Positions 46,676 through 56,313 of a DNA stretch of 64,000 bases are shown in pieces. A program made the translations under genes and the position numbers. Source of the DNA: Rivularia sp. MS3 (GTDB taxonomy: Bacteria; Cyanobacteriota; Cyanobacteriia; Cyanobacteriales; Nostocaceae); assembly GCA_019192545.1 (NCBI GenBank), contig JAHCMI010000002.1, forward strand, positions 220,372 to 284,371. The letters are read 5' to 3'. Position 1 is the stretch's first letter. Each line of letters begins with the position of its first letter. The notes beneath the pieces were generated by a model. That model saw nothing but the letters and a program-made list of their open reading frames with translations. It was not told the DNA's origin and made no database searches.

Positions 46676-46798
46676 AGGACTTACGTAACTGTCACAAGAC
46701 TCGGTTGGTGCGTGACACTAAAAGCCTTATTACTGCGTTGACAATAAATCCAAGTGTCACAGCACCCTACAACAAAATATATCGTTTGCGTAAGTCCT
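46676..46798. mobile_element. AGGACTTACG-ended miniature element carrying a GGTGCGTGAC-type core
   Basis: Perfect 10-bp inverted ends AGGACTTACG (46676-46685) and CGTAAGTCCT (46789-46798) bound 123 bases. Inside, 46707-46770 starts GGTGCGTGACACT and ends AGTGTCACAGCACCCTAC, the same family as the dispersed elements (copy F). It has no coding capacity. Ends of this kind suggest mobilisation by a transposase elsewhere in the genome. Confidence 0.65.
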
Positions 46799-46994
46799 TT
46801 AGTCATTGGGGACATTAATTCTAAAACGAAATCTGAAGTAATGGAGGGGGAATTTTTCTCGCTGCTTCGGATTATAGGAACTAATTATATAAATTTACAT
46901 AACTAAAGAGACGCAGCATTACTACGTCTCTACATCAATGATTTAATGATTTATATTGTTGTGTTGTAAAAAAATGCGATTTAATCCAATACTT

Positions 46995-48497
46995 CTAAAC
47001 CATTGCTTCTTCCAACATTAATTTAGAACGCTTGAGCCTTTCAGGTACTGGTACGGGATAATCACCAGTGAAACAAGCCGAACAAAAACTATTGATATCT
47101 TGCTTGGTTTCTTCTAACATTCCCTTCCAGCTTAGATATGCCAAACTGTCTACTTCCAAGTGCTTGGCTATTTCTGTAACTGATTTAGTTGCTGCGATTA
47201 GTTGGTCTTGGGTATCAGTATCGATACCATAAAAACAAGGATGAGTAACTGGAGGAGAGGAGATTCGCATATGTACTTCCGTTGCACCTGCTTCGTACAA
47301 GGATTTTACTAACTTACGACTGGTAGTACCCCGCACGATTGAATCATCAATAATTATTACCTTTTTACCAGATAGTACGTCTTTGAGGGGATTTAGTTTC
47401 ATTCTTATACCCGATTCACGCATCGCTTGGGTAGGCTGTATGAAAGTTCTTCCTACGTAACGATTTTTGATTAATCCTTCTACATAAGGAATACCGGAAA
47501 CTTGAGAAAAACCAATTGCAGCCGGTATTCCCGAATCTGGAACCCCAAAAACAATATCAGCATCAACAAGAGATTCTTGCGCTAATCTTCGCCCTAATCT
47601 CATCCGATAACTATACAAGCTTTCCTCGTTCATGATGCTATCAGGACGAGCAAAGTAAAACATTTCAAAGATACATAATTTCCTTTCTTGTTTCTGGCTC
47701 CACTGAAAAGATGCTAAACCTTCTTCGGTAATCCAAACCAACTCGCCTGGTTCTACATCTCGTAAGTATTGAGCGCCAATGATATCCAAACCACAGGTTT
47801 CTGAAGCTAAAACATAACGTGTCGGACTACCTTCCAAAGTTCCAATTACCAAGGGACGAATACCATTAGGATCGCGCACGCCCATTATCCCTTCACTCGT
47901 ACCGATGACTAAACTAAAGGCTCCTCGACAACGATTGAAAGCACGAATTGCTCCTTCCAATAACTCTGCACCCTCATTTATTTCTTCAGCCATTGCTAAA
48001 GCAATCATTTCTGAATCAGTTGTAGTAGTCAAGTTACAGCTTTTCTTGAGCAATTCGTCGCGCAATTGAGTTGTATTGACTAAATTACCATTATGTGCAA
48101 GAGCTATCTCACCTAATCGAGTTTCAACTACAGCCGGTTGGGCATTAGCCACATGGCTAGAGCCTGTAGTGGAATAACGGGTATGACCGATACCTACGTT
48201 ACCAGGTAGTTGATCGAGAATAGATTCGTTGAAAACTTGGGAAACTAAACCCATGTCTTTGTACAGGTGTACCTTTTTGCCTTCAAAAGTGGCAATCCCA
48301 GCGGATTCTTGACCTCTATGCTGGAGGGCGTACAGTCCGAAGTAAGTTAGTCTGGCAACGTCTTGTTCGGGTGCATAAACGCCAAAAACGCCGCAAGCTT
48401 CTTCTTGCTTGTCGGGGCGCTCATTCAAATTAATTTGATTGCTATTGTTTTGGGCGTATTTATCCGAAGTGACGGCTTTGGTATTTGGGGGAATCAT
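46995..48497 (-). CDS. purF: Amidophosphoribosyltransferase
   Basis: This 500-residue enzyme does the first committed step of purine synthesis, making phosphoribosylamine from PRPP and glutamine. A 34-residue propeptide precedes Cys35 of CGVFGVYAPE, the N-terminal nucleophile of the glutaminase domain. YALQHRGQESAGIATF follows. The phosphoribosyltransferase part has the PRPP loop KKVIIIDDSIVRGTTSRKLV. C-terminal CSACFTGDYPVP indicates the iron-sulfur type of enzyme. GGAG lies at good distance before the ATG. It follows purL by 199 bases in the same direction. Confidence 0.97.
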   Translation of the reverse strand: MIPPNTKAVTSDKYAQNNSNQINLNERPDKQEEACGVFGVYAPEQDVARLTYFGLYALQHRGQESAGIATFEGKKVHLYKDMGLVSQVFNESILDQLPGNVGIGHTRYSTTGSSHVANAQPAVVETRLGEIALAHNGNLVNTTQLRDELLKKSCNLTTTTDSEMIALAMAEEINEGAELLEGAIRAFNRCRGAFSLVIGTSEGIMGVRDPNGIRPLVIGTLEGSPTRYVLASETCGLDIIGAQYLRDVEPGELVWITEEGLASFQWSQKQERKLCIFEMFYFARPDSIMNEESLYSYRMRLGRRLAQESLVDADIVFGVPDSGIPAAIGFSQVSGIPYVEGLIKNRYVGRTFIQPTQAMRESGIRMKLNPLKDVLSGKKVIIIDDSIVRGTTSRKLVKSLYEAGATEVHMRISSPPVTHPCFYGIDTDTQDQLIAATKSVTEIAKHLEVDSLAYLSWKGMLEETKQDINSFCSACFTGDYPVPVPERLKRSKLMLEEAMV

Positions 48498-48696
48498 GCT
48501 AGCTATGCTCCTGATGATGATGTCAAGGGTTCCTTTAAATTTTTTCTGGAGAAAAAACTTGTAAGAGTACCCGTCAAGCCACTGGGATTGTGAAACTGGA
48601 TAGCTGAAGAAATTCGATAAAACTTAATTAATTCTTAACCATCCATTTACCAGAGTACAGTATTTATGCTCACTGACGCTAATCGCGCACTGTCTG

Positions 48697-51132
48697 CTAT
48701 TCGGTTGTTAACTGAGTGTTTAACTGTTTATTAACTGCTAAACGCTTAGTAATTGAGTGATAATAGTGATTGCTTACATTATCTATCGTAACGTTTATTA
48801 AAGTTTTATTATCAAGGGTAAATACCCTTAAATCTGCTTGAGGATTTTTGACTACACCAATTTTTTGCCATTTACTGCTTAAATTTTCCTGTAAGTAGGA
48901 TTCCCAATTTTCTTGTTGGGCTAACGCTACTGAAACAATAATTCTGGCTCCGCTTTCACCAAAAAGTACTTCATCCCATCTTTGAGCATTGTTCGCTGGT
49001 AGCTCAAAATGAATATCGGCACCTAAATGACTGTTAATACAGCATTCGGCAACAGCGACAGTAATTCCACCTTCAGCACAATCATGGGCAGAGCGTACCC
49101 AACCTTGACGAATTCCTTCGCGGCAAGCTTTTTGTACGCGACGTTCTAAGTCAAAATCAATTTTTGGTGGTTTTCCAGCAACGCTATCGTGAACGGTAGC
49201 TAAATACTCCGAACCTCCTAATTCGATTGTGGATTGAATTGGTAAACCGAGGAGATAAATTATATCTCCTTCTGATTGCCAAGCTTGAGAGCAAATTCTG
49301 TTTAAGTCGGGAATCAATCCTACCATTCCGACAACGGGAGTAGGATAAATGGGCTGGGGATTACCCTGGGAATCAAAAGTTTCGTTATAGAGAGAGACAT
49401 TTCCGCCAGTTACCGGAGTCGATAATTCTTGACAACCTTCGGCTAATCCCCGACAAGCTTCTGATAGCTGCCAATAACCAATCGGTTTTTCAGGGCTACC
49501 AAAATTAAGGTTATCCGTCACTGCTAAAGGTTCGGCACCTACACAGCTTAAATTGCGTGCGGCTTCAGCTACCACTGCTTTGGCACCTTCATAAGGATCG
49601 AGATAAACATACCGAGAATTGCAGTCAACCGTTGCAGCAACTCCGGAGTGGGCATTGGGGATTGGGGATTGGGCATGGGAATTTTCTTCTTTTCCTATCT
49701 CCTTGTCCCCTTGTCTCTCTATCTCCCCATCTCTTCCAACTGGACGTAACCGTATAATCGCCGCATCCGCACCACCTGGTAACATTACGGTGTTGTTTTG
49801 TACTTGATGGTCGTATTGTCGATAAACCCAACTTTTTGAAGCGATGGTGGGAGTGTCAAGTAAAGTTAACAGAATATCGTTCCAGGTTTGTAATTTTCCT
49901 TTGATTTCAATCCCTTCAAAAGTGCAATCTGGTAAATCTTTTGATGTCCATTCCCAAGCTTTACGAGCGTATTCTGGAGGTTCGGCTAATAATTCTCGGT
50001 TGTAAATTGGGGTATTTTCTGCCAAAGCTGTGGCTGGTATTTCCGCTGCAACTTCCCCTTGATACAGAATTCGTACAATCGGTTCTTCGATAACTTTTCC
50101 TGCTACTACTGCATTTAATCCCCAACGCACGAAAATATCAATTAATTCTTGTTCTCTACCTTTTTTGGCAACAAACAGCATTCTCTCTTGAGATTCGCTG
50201 AGTAAATATTCGTAGGGAATCATTCCAGTTTCGCGGTTGGGAATTTTATCTAAATCAAATTCCACACCCACGCCACCATTTGCAGCCATTTCAGAAGTAG
50301 AACAAGTAATACCCGCCGCACCCATATCTTGGGCTGCTACTACCGCACCCGTTTTAAAGGCTTCCAAACAAGCTTCAATTAAGGATTTTTCTAAAAAAGG
50401 GTCGCCAACCTGTACCGCAGGGCGATTATCAACGGATTCATCGGATAATTCCGCACTGGCAAAACTTGCTCCCCCCATGCCATCGCGTCCGGTAGTAGAG
50501 CCGACATACAGCACCGGATTACCAATCCCCGATGCACCTGATTTAACGATTTCTGGCGTTTCCATCAAACCCAACGCCATTACGTTTACCAAAGGATTGC
50601 CAGAATAAGCTTTGTCAAAGTAAACTTCACCACCAACTGTAGGAACGCCGACACAATTACCATAGTGAGCGATTCCCGATACCACACCACTAAATAATCT
50701 TCGGGTTTTGGCATCTTCCAAATTACCAAAACGCAGTGAATTTAACACCGCAATGGGACGCGCACCCATCGTAAAAATATCTCTAAGAATTCCACCGACT
50801 CCCGTCGCCGCACCTTGAAAAGGTTCCACTGCCGAAGGGTGATTGTGGGATTCAATTTTAAAAGCCAGTTGTAAACCATCACCTAAATCTACAACACCTG
50901 CATTTTCACCAGGCCCCACAAGAATACGTTTTCCGGTAGTTGGGAACTGTTTTAATAAAGGTCGAGAATTCTTATAACAGCAATGTTCCGACCACATTAC
51001 GCCAAACATTCCTAATTCGGCTTTATTAGGATGACGACCTAATCTTTTGACGATTTCTTGGTATTCTTCAGGTTTTATGCCTTCTTTGGCTATTTCTTCG
51101 GTCGAAAATGGAGGTTGGGATGTAGCGGTCAT
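48697..51132 (-). CDS. purL: Phosphoribosylformylglycinamidine synthase subunit PurL
   Basis: This 811-residue ATP-dependent synthase subunit works with PurQ and PurS to make FGAM in purine synthesis. Conserved parts are [31 protein letters not shown] [67 protein letters not shown] and [14 protein letters not shown]. The oddity is an in-frame stretch of 29 residues encoded by 49645-49731 ([29 protein letters not shown], split in the middle as repeat units) that is a translated intergenic-type repeat. The rest of the enzyme is intact. purF lies downstream. Confidence 0.96.
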   Translation of the reverse strand: MTATSQPPFSTEEIAKEGIKPEEYQEIVKRLGRHPNKAELGMFGVMWSEHCCYKNSRPLLKQFPTTGKRILVGPGENAGVVDLGDGLQLAFKIESHNHPSAVEPFQGAATGVGGILRDIFTMGARPIAVLNSLRFGNLEDAKTRRLFSGVVSGIAHYGNCVGVPTVGGEVYFDKAYSGNPLVNVMALGLMETPEIVKSGASGIGNPVLYVGSTTGRDGMGGASFASAELSDESVDNRPAVQVGDPFLEKSLIEACLEAFKTGAVVAAQDMGAAGITCSTSEMAANGGVGVEFDLDKIPNRETGMIPYEYLLSESQERMLFVAKKGREQELIDIFVRWGLNAVVAGKVIEEPIVRILYQGEVAAEIPATALAENTPIYNRELLAEPPEYARKAWEWTSKDLPDCTFEGIEIKGKLQTWNDILLTLLDTPTIASKSWVYRQYDHQVQNNTVMLPGGADAAIIRLRPVGRDGEIERQGDKEIGKEENSHAQSPIPNAHSGVAATVDCNSRYVYLDPYEGAKAVVAEAARNLSCVGAEPLAVTDNLNFGSPEKPIGYWQLSEACRGLAEGCQELSTPVTGGNVSLYNETFDSQGNPQPIYPTPVVGMVGLIPDLNRICSQAWQSEGDIIYLLGLPIQSTIELGGSEYLATVHDSVAGKPPKIDFDLERRVQKACREGIRQGWVRSAHDCAEGGITVAVAECCINSHLGADIHFELPANNAQRWDEVLFGESGARIIVSVALAQQENWESYLQENLSSKWQKIGVVKNPQADLRVFTLDNKTLINVTIDNVSNHYYHSITKRLAVNKQLNTQLTTE
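49645..49731. repeat. STRR-type repeat inside purL coding sequence
   Basis: An 87-base block of tandem GGGGATT/GGGCATT and ATCTCCCTGTCCCC-type units keeps the purL frame (29 codons) and encodes DKEIGK and QSPIPNAH, typical translations of cyanobacterial intergenic repeats. It sits in a hydrophilic loop between RLRPVGR and [12 protein letters not shown]. Confidence 0.85.
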
Positions 51133-51370
51133 GGGAGCAATTACACGCCTGGATGAATTTTATATTCTAATATTTATTTGTGCATTTATTACTATTTAAA
51201 TTATTTTAATTTTTCAATTGGAACTATAGAAGATTAAAAAAATACTGTTTTTTAATCGATTATTTTGTCGTAATTGTCACTAATATCGCTTCCTTAGTAA
51301 GAAAAATAATGGTTGTTTTATAGTTTTTATACTAATTAAATAGATAAAAGCTGAAAGGGTAATTTCATAT

Positions 51371-51419
51371 TTGTAGTAAGGAATGCGCGTCCCCTACAGC
51401 GATAAATCGCCTACTACAA
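51371..51419. repeat. Small inverted repeat TTGTAGTA...TACTACAA
   Basis: The 8-bp perfect arms bound 49 bases with an internal GCGATAAATCGC palindrome. It is a small mobile or palindromic repeat upstream of purL. Confidence 0.5.
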
Positions 51420-51455
51420 ACCCATAAAAAGTGATGAGTTTTCACCATAGCTCGC

Positions 51456-51474
51456 CAGGGGTTGCAAACCCCTG
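51456..51474. repeat. Hairpin CAGGGGTT/AACCCCTG
   Basis: The arms CAGGGGTT and AACCCCTG are separated by three bases. The palindrome is isolated, with no T-run. Confidence 0.5.
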
Positions 51475-51518
51475 TCTAATAGCAAAAGTCATATAAATAT
51501 GACTAGAAAATCCCTATA

Positions 51519-51675
51519 AAAACTAATGGGACAGACCACTAGTACTCTGTTTCATTAAAATTGACGGGTGAGGGCAGGGAGGGGGAGAGGGGGAGAGTGG
51601 GGGAGTGGGGGAAGAAAATATTTTTTATATTTACGATATGCCCATCAAAACTAACGGGACAGACCACTAGTACTC
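51519..51675. repeat. Two direct 29-base repeats, 128 bases apart, flanking a G-rich array
   Basis: Copies at 51519-51547 and 51647-51675 both run from AAAACTAA(T/C)GGGACAGA to CCACTAGTACTC and differ at one base. Between them is a G-rich purine array (51569-51612, GGGGGAGA units) able to form unusual DNA structure. Short frames across it are not genes. Confidence 0.7.
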
Positions 51676-51793
51676 AACCACATAAGTTATCAGGGGTAAT
51701 ACCAATTTCATTGCTAACAAGACTAATCCTTCTTATCCTCTTTCTCTGTGCCCTCTGCGTACTCTGCGGTTTTTTTTTAAGAGAGTTTATAAC

Positions 51794-51847
51794 CCCGCAA
51801 AATTAATGTGGTGGGGTACTAGTACTCCGCCACATTAATTTTGCGGG
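51794..51847. repeat. 54-bp near-perfect palindrome
   Basis: The arms CCCGCAAAATTAATGTGG (51794-51811) and CCACATTAATTTTGCGGG (51830-51847) are perfect. The centre, GGTACTAGTACTCC-like, is itself palindromic around ACTAGT and shares ACTAGTACTC with the repeats at 51519 and 51647. It is probably a remnant or minimal mobile element. Confidence 0.7.
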
Positions 51848-51950
51848 ATACTTCCATGTTCGTAGTTGGGACTTTAGTTTTCTGATAGTCGGCTTTTTAA
51901 CAGATACATTCGCACGTAGAACCCCTCAAAATTAATGTAGTGAAGTAATT

Positions 51951-52032
51951 GTAGGATGTGTTATGGCTTCAGCCTAACGCACCTAAATATAGATATGATG
52001 GTGCGTTGCGCGCAGCAAGCAACACACCCTAC
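51951..52032. repeat. GTAGGATGTG...CACACCCTAC element, copy G
   Basis: It starts GTAGGATGTGTTATGGCTT and ends AACACACCCTAC, with an inner GGTGCGTTGCGCGCAGCAAG. It is a longer member of the dispersed family. Confidence 0.7.
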
Positions 52033-52073
52033 GTGTTTTTCCAAAATTAAATAGTAATCCTATAGGGTGGTTT

Positions 52074-52146
52074 GTAGTAGCGCTACTCTGTGAGAAAGCT
52101 TCACTTACAGCGCATCCGGATTTCAGATGCGCTAAAGCGCTACTAC
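52074..52146. repeat. Inverted repeat GTAGTAGCGCT...AGCGCTACTAC
   Basis: The 11-bp perfect arms bound 73 bases with an internal GCGCATC...GATGCGC pairing. It is another palindromic spacer element; the 51133-52416 region as a whole holds no gene. Confidence 0.6.
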
Positions 52147-52416
52147 GAACGAATCAATGTGAATATTCGCCACTAAAGAATAAAAGACTTCAAAAAATTC
52201 CATAATTTGCGTAAAAAATCATACATCGGACAGTAATCCTATCAGAAGCTAATTTCGAGAGGTTGAAGATGAATTTACACAAAAATATTGCCGTTAAGTG
52301 TATTGACTGAGATTAATGCATCTTATACGGTCAATTAAATTACCTTGATTGAAGAAACAACGAAAATCCCTCGCTCATTTATTAGCCATCCATTCACCTT
52401 TCACCCACTTCCTTAA

Positions 52417-55400
52417 ATGAATCGCCACCTAATTCTTATCTCTTCCCTACTCCTGCTGCAAATCCCTATCGCTTCAATTAAAGCCGCTCCTCCTTCCATC
52501 ACCCAAAAATCAATTTGCAAAATCGAACGCGAAGACGAATTTTATTCAACCAAAGAATTACAAACCCTCGCTAATAAAATCACAGTAAAAGTCATCGGCG
52601 ATAATAACGGTGGTTCGGGAACGCTTATCGGTAAACAAGGAAATAATTATTTAGTTCTGACAAATTCTCATGTTATTCAAGGTGTTAATTCGATTAAACT
52701 GCAAACCGCTGACGGTAAAACTTATTCAGCAGAAATAGTACCGCAAAATAAATTTAAAAATTCAGATATTACCTTATTAAAATTCCAAAGCAGTCAAAAT
52801 TATTGTTTATCAGAAATTGCTAAAGAAACTCCTAATATTGATACACCTGTAGTTGCTGCGGGTTTTTCTGGTTCGACGGGAAACATTGCATTTAGCGAAG
52901 GGGAAGTCAAAAAGACATCTAACTTAAAAGAAGGATACGAAATCGGTTACAGCAGCAACATCGAACAAGGAATGAGCGGTGGTGCAATTCTTAATTCAAT
53001 GGGTGAACTTGTAGGGATAAATGGTAAAAGTGCTTATCCGATTTTAAATACTGGTTACGTTTATCAAAACGGTAAACGTCCGAATCAAGCAGAAATTCAA
53101 GAAATGAGAAAGTTGAGTTGGGGAATTCCGATTTCAACTGTTTTAACGTGGGTTGATAGTGATGTTTTGACTGCTTATAAATTGCCTTTACCAGAATATT
53201 CTGGTGATGTACCAATCAGAGGATTAACAGGATGGTTGGGAGAATTAGAACAAAAGGCTAAACAATTTACGGTAAGAATTGATAGCAGCAGTAATGCTAA
53301 TGGTTCGGGAATAATTATTGCTAAAGAAGGAAATACTTACACGGTTTTAACATCGGCTCATGTGTTGTGTGAAAGACAAGATGCAACAAAGCCATGTGGT
53401 GGATTTAGTTATGAAATTTTTGCACCAGATGGGAATAAATATTCTGTAGATAAAAGCAGTATCAAAATCGAGGAAGGCGTTGATTTAGCGGTAGTTAAGT
53501 TTAAGAGTTCTGAAGATTATCAAATAGCAACTCTTGCTGATTACAATCCTAATGAAGATGACTATATGTTTACTGCGGGATTTCCTAAATTAAAAAACAA
53601 TTCACCTTGGCGGTTTACTATAGGACGTATATTTGAAAAAGAACAAGGATTAATACAAGTTAACCAATCGGACTTTCAAAATGATGATTCTGACGAATTG
53701 CAAAGTGCTATTTCTTTAACAGGAGGATATGAATTAGTTTACACCAGCATCACTTATGGTGGAATGAGTGGTGGTCCGGTATTGGATTCACTTGGACGAG
53801 TAATTGGTATTCACGGACGTTCGGAAGGAGAACAAGCCGGAGATGTTCCAGTTCAGATAGGATACAGTTTGGGTGTTCCTGTAAGTACCTTTTTAGGGTT
53901 AGCTTCTCGATTAGGTACAAAACCGCAGCAATTAGAAAATATTCGACCACCTCAACTGAATGCACAAAAAGAGAAGTCAATCGAAGAAGCAGTATTATCA
54001 ACTGATGTTTCTGGAGGAAATGCGACTGCTGCACAATGGTTGGAAAGAGGAAATCAACTATGGCGATCGCGTCGTTATGATGAAGCAGTTAAAGCCTTTG
54101 ATGAAGCAATTAAGCAAAAACCATCTTTTGTTTATTTAGCCTACTATGGTAAGGGTTTAGCGTTAGGGTTGGAGAAAAAATATAAGGAAGCTATTACTGC
54201 ATCAGAACAAGCTACCAAACTCAAACCAGGATTTGTTGCTGGTTGGAAACGCCAAAGTTTAGACTACAGAAAATTAAAGCGATTAGATAAAGCATTATTC
54301 ACTATCAATAAAGCAATTCAACTACAGCCAGAAAACCCGAATCTGTATCTTATAAAACGAGTAATTTTAAGTGATTTAAAACAGTATGCACAAGCAGAAG
54401 TTGCAATAACAGAAGCGATTAAACTTAGTCCTCGTGCTTTATTTTATGATAGTCGTGGAATTCTTTATAGAAACCAAAAAAAATGGGATTTAGCACTTGC
54501 TGATTACAATCAAGCCATTAATATCAACCCTGAAGATGCTTCTGTTTACATCAATAGAGGAAATCTTTATAAAGACAAAAAAAAATGGGATTTAGCACTA
54601 GCCGATTACAATAAAGCCATTCAAATTAATCCTGAAAATGCTTCTGCTTACAACAATAGGGGAATTCTTAATCAAGACAAAAAAAAATGGGATTTAGCAT
54701 TAGCTGATTACAATAAAGCCATTCAAATCAATCCTGAAAATGCTAAAACTTACTTCAATCGAGGACTTGTTTACATTGACCAGAAAAAATGGGATTTAGC
54801 ACTAGCTGATTATAATAAAGCGATTCAAATTAATCCCGAATATGCTAAAGCTTACAACAATCGGGCAAGTCTTTACGATGACCAAAAAAAATGGGAGTTA
54901 GCACTAGCCGATTACAATACAGCGATTCAAATTAATCCTGAATATGCTAAAGCTTACAACAATCGGGGAATTCTTTATAAAAAACAGAAAAAATGGAATT
55001 TAGCACTAGCCGATTACAGCAAAGCCATTCAAATTAATCCTGATGATGCTTCTGCTTACAACAATCGGGCAGTTCTTTACCATGACCAGAAAAAATGGGA
55101 TTTAGCATTAGCTGATTACAACAAAGCCATTCAAATTAATCCTGAAAATGCTACAGCTTATTTCAATCGAGCAAGTCATTACGATGACCAAAAAAAATGG
55201 GATTTAGCACTGGCTGATTACAACAAAGCCATTCAAATTAATCCTGATGATGCCGGAGTTTACAACAATCGGGCGCTTATTTATCGAAAGCAGAAAAAAT
55301 GGGATTTAGCTGTTGCTGATTACAATAAAGCTATTCAAATTAATCCTAAATATGCTATAGCTTACTTCAATCGAGCAAAACTTTACTCTGAACAAAAAAA

Positions 55401-56022
55401 ATGGGAGTTAGCAGTTGCTGATTACAATAAAGCAATTCAAATTAATCCTGAATATGCTAATGCTTACAACAGTCGGGGAATTCTTTACTCTAACCAGAAT
55501 CAATTGGATTTATCACTTGCTGATTTCAACAAAGCCATTCAAATTAATCCTGAATATGCTAAAGCTTACAACAATCGGGCAATTATTTATCAAAAACAGA
55601 ATCAATTGGATTTAGCACTTAAGGATCACAATAGAGCTATTCAAATTAATCCCAATTATGCTAAGTCTTACCAGTTTCGGGGAATTCTTTATACAAACAA
55701 AAAAAAATGGGATTTAGCAGTTGCTGATTACAGCAAAGCTATCAAAATTAATCCTAATAATGCTAGATTTTACCAATTGAGGGGGACGATTTACTCTCAA
55801 CAGAAAAAATGGGAATTAGCACTTGCTGATTTTAATAAAGCTATTAAAATTAATCCTGAAGACGGTAATATTCTTTCGCTTCGAGGAACTATTCATGTTA
55901 TGAGAGGGAATAAACAACAAGCTATTGAGGATTTACAAAAAGCAATCCCACTACTAAAAACTCAAAATAATACTGTTGGTTATCAAATGGCAGTAAAATT
56001 ATTACAACAATTATTAAAATAA
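52417..56022 (+). CDS. Exported twin trypsin-like protease with TPR array
   Basis: This 1201-residue protein has a signal peptide (residues about 1-23) and two Deg-like trypsin domains. Domain 1 has His85 (TNSHV), Asp117 (NSDITLLKF) and Ser187 (GMSGGAIL). Domain 2 has His315 (TSAHV), Asp356 (GVDLAVVKF) and Ser451 (GMSGGPVL). Both triads look complete. From about residue 540 come about 19 tetratricopeptide units of 34 residues; units 5-18 are nearly identical (KKWDLALADYNKAIQINPE). The protein is probably periplasmic or outside, with the TPR part binding partners. No PDZ domain is seen. It is an isolated gene after a repeat-rich spacer. Confidence 0.88.
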   Translation: MNRHLILISSLLLLQIPIASIKAAPPSITQKSICKIEREDEFYSTKELQTLANKITVKVIGDNNGGSGTLIGKQGNNYLVLTNSHVIQGVNSIKLQTADGKTYSAEIVPQNKFKNSDITLLKFQSSQNYCLSEIAKETPNIDTPVVAAGFSGSTGNIAFSEGEVKKTSNLKEGYEIGYSSNIEQGMSGGAILNSMGELVGINGKSAYPILNTGYVYQNGKRPNQAEIQEMRKLSWGIPISTVLTWVDSDVLTAYKLPLPEYSGDVPIRGLTGWLGELEQKAKQFTVRIDSSSNANGSGIIIAKEGNTYTVLTSAHVLCERQDATKPCGGFSYEIFAPDGNKYSVDKSSIKIEEGVDLAVVKFKSSEDYQIATLADYNPNEDDYMFTAGFPKLKNNSPWRFTIGRIFEKEQGLIQVNQSDFQNDDSDELQSAISLTGGYELVYTSITYGGMSGGPVLDSLGRVIGIHGRSEGEQAGDVPVQIGYSLGVPVSTFLGLASRLGTKPQQLENIRPPQLNAQKEKSIEEAVLSTDVSGGNATAAQWLERGNQLWRSRRYDEAVKAFDEAIKQKPSFVYLAYYGKGLALGLEKKYKEAITASEQATKLKPGFVAGWKRQSLDYRKLKRLDKALFTINKAIQLQPENPNLYLIKRVILSDLKQYAQAEVAITEAIKLSPRALFYDSRGILYRNQKKWDLALADYNQAININPEDASVYINRGNLYKDKKKWDLALADYNKAIQINPENASAYNNRGILNQDKKKWDLALADYNKAIQINPENAKTYFNRGLVYIDQKKWDLALADYNKAIQINPEYAKAYNNRASLYDDQKKWELALADYNTAIQINPEYAKAYNNRGILYKKQKKWNLALADYSKAIQINPDDASAYNNRAVLYHDQKKWDLALADYNKAIQINPENATAYFNRASHYDDQKKWDLALADYNKAIQINPDDAGVYNNRALIYRKQKKWDLAVADYNKAIQINPKYAIAYFNRAKLYSEQKKWELAVADYNKAIQINPEYANAYNSRGILYSNQNQLDLSLADFNKAIQINPEYAKAYNNRAIIYQKQNQLDLALKDHNRAIQINPNYAKSYQFRGILYTNKKKWDLAVADYSKAIKINPNNARFYQLRGTIYSQQKKWELALADFNKAIKINPEDGNILSLRGTIHVMRGNKQQAIEDLQKAIPLLKTQNNTVGYQMAVKLLQQLLK
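54430..55860. repeat. 102-bp tandem DNA repeats encoding TPR units
   Basis: About 14 in-frame 102-base units, each encoding one 34-residue TPR, with the segment for LALADYNKAIQINPE almost unchanged. The homogeneity suggests recent unit gain or gene conversion, so unit number may differ between strains and assemblies. Confidence 0.85.
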
Positions 56023-56072
56023 ACCCTGATAAATTATTCCTATCCCGCTCTAAGATTACTGAAAAATTGAAG

Positions 56073-56096
56073 AAACCCAACACCAATGTTGGGTTT
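56073..56096. terminator. Hairpin AAACCCAACA/TGTTGGGTTT
   Basis: A perfect 10-bp stem with a 4-base loop lies 51 bases after the protease stop codon. The T-run after it is weak. It may end the protease transcript. Confidence 0.5.
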
Positions 56097-56313
56097 CACT
56101 CTGTTCAACCCAACCTACGTTATAAGTAATCTTCCAATGATGTGGCGATTTTTTGAAGCTAACTCCCTTCACCTCTTAACCTTCCTCTCAATCACTCTAA
56201 TAATCTGACACAAGGCTTCACCCGTTTGCACCAATTAAGAATTAATAGTCCACGGAGGTGGACTTAGCGTGTGTAGTAGCGGTTTTAACCGCCGGATACT
56301 TGAACACCAAATT

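Noticed and set aside
51561..51806. 81-codon plus-strand frame
   Set aside because: It consists of the G-rich array, a direct repeat and the CTCTGCGTACTCTGCGG motif, not of gene-like sequence.
54430..55860. Regular DNA repeats considered as a CRISPR array
   Set aside because: The units are 102 bases, in frame and fully coding for TPRs, without spacers; no cas genes nearby.
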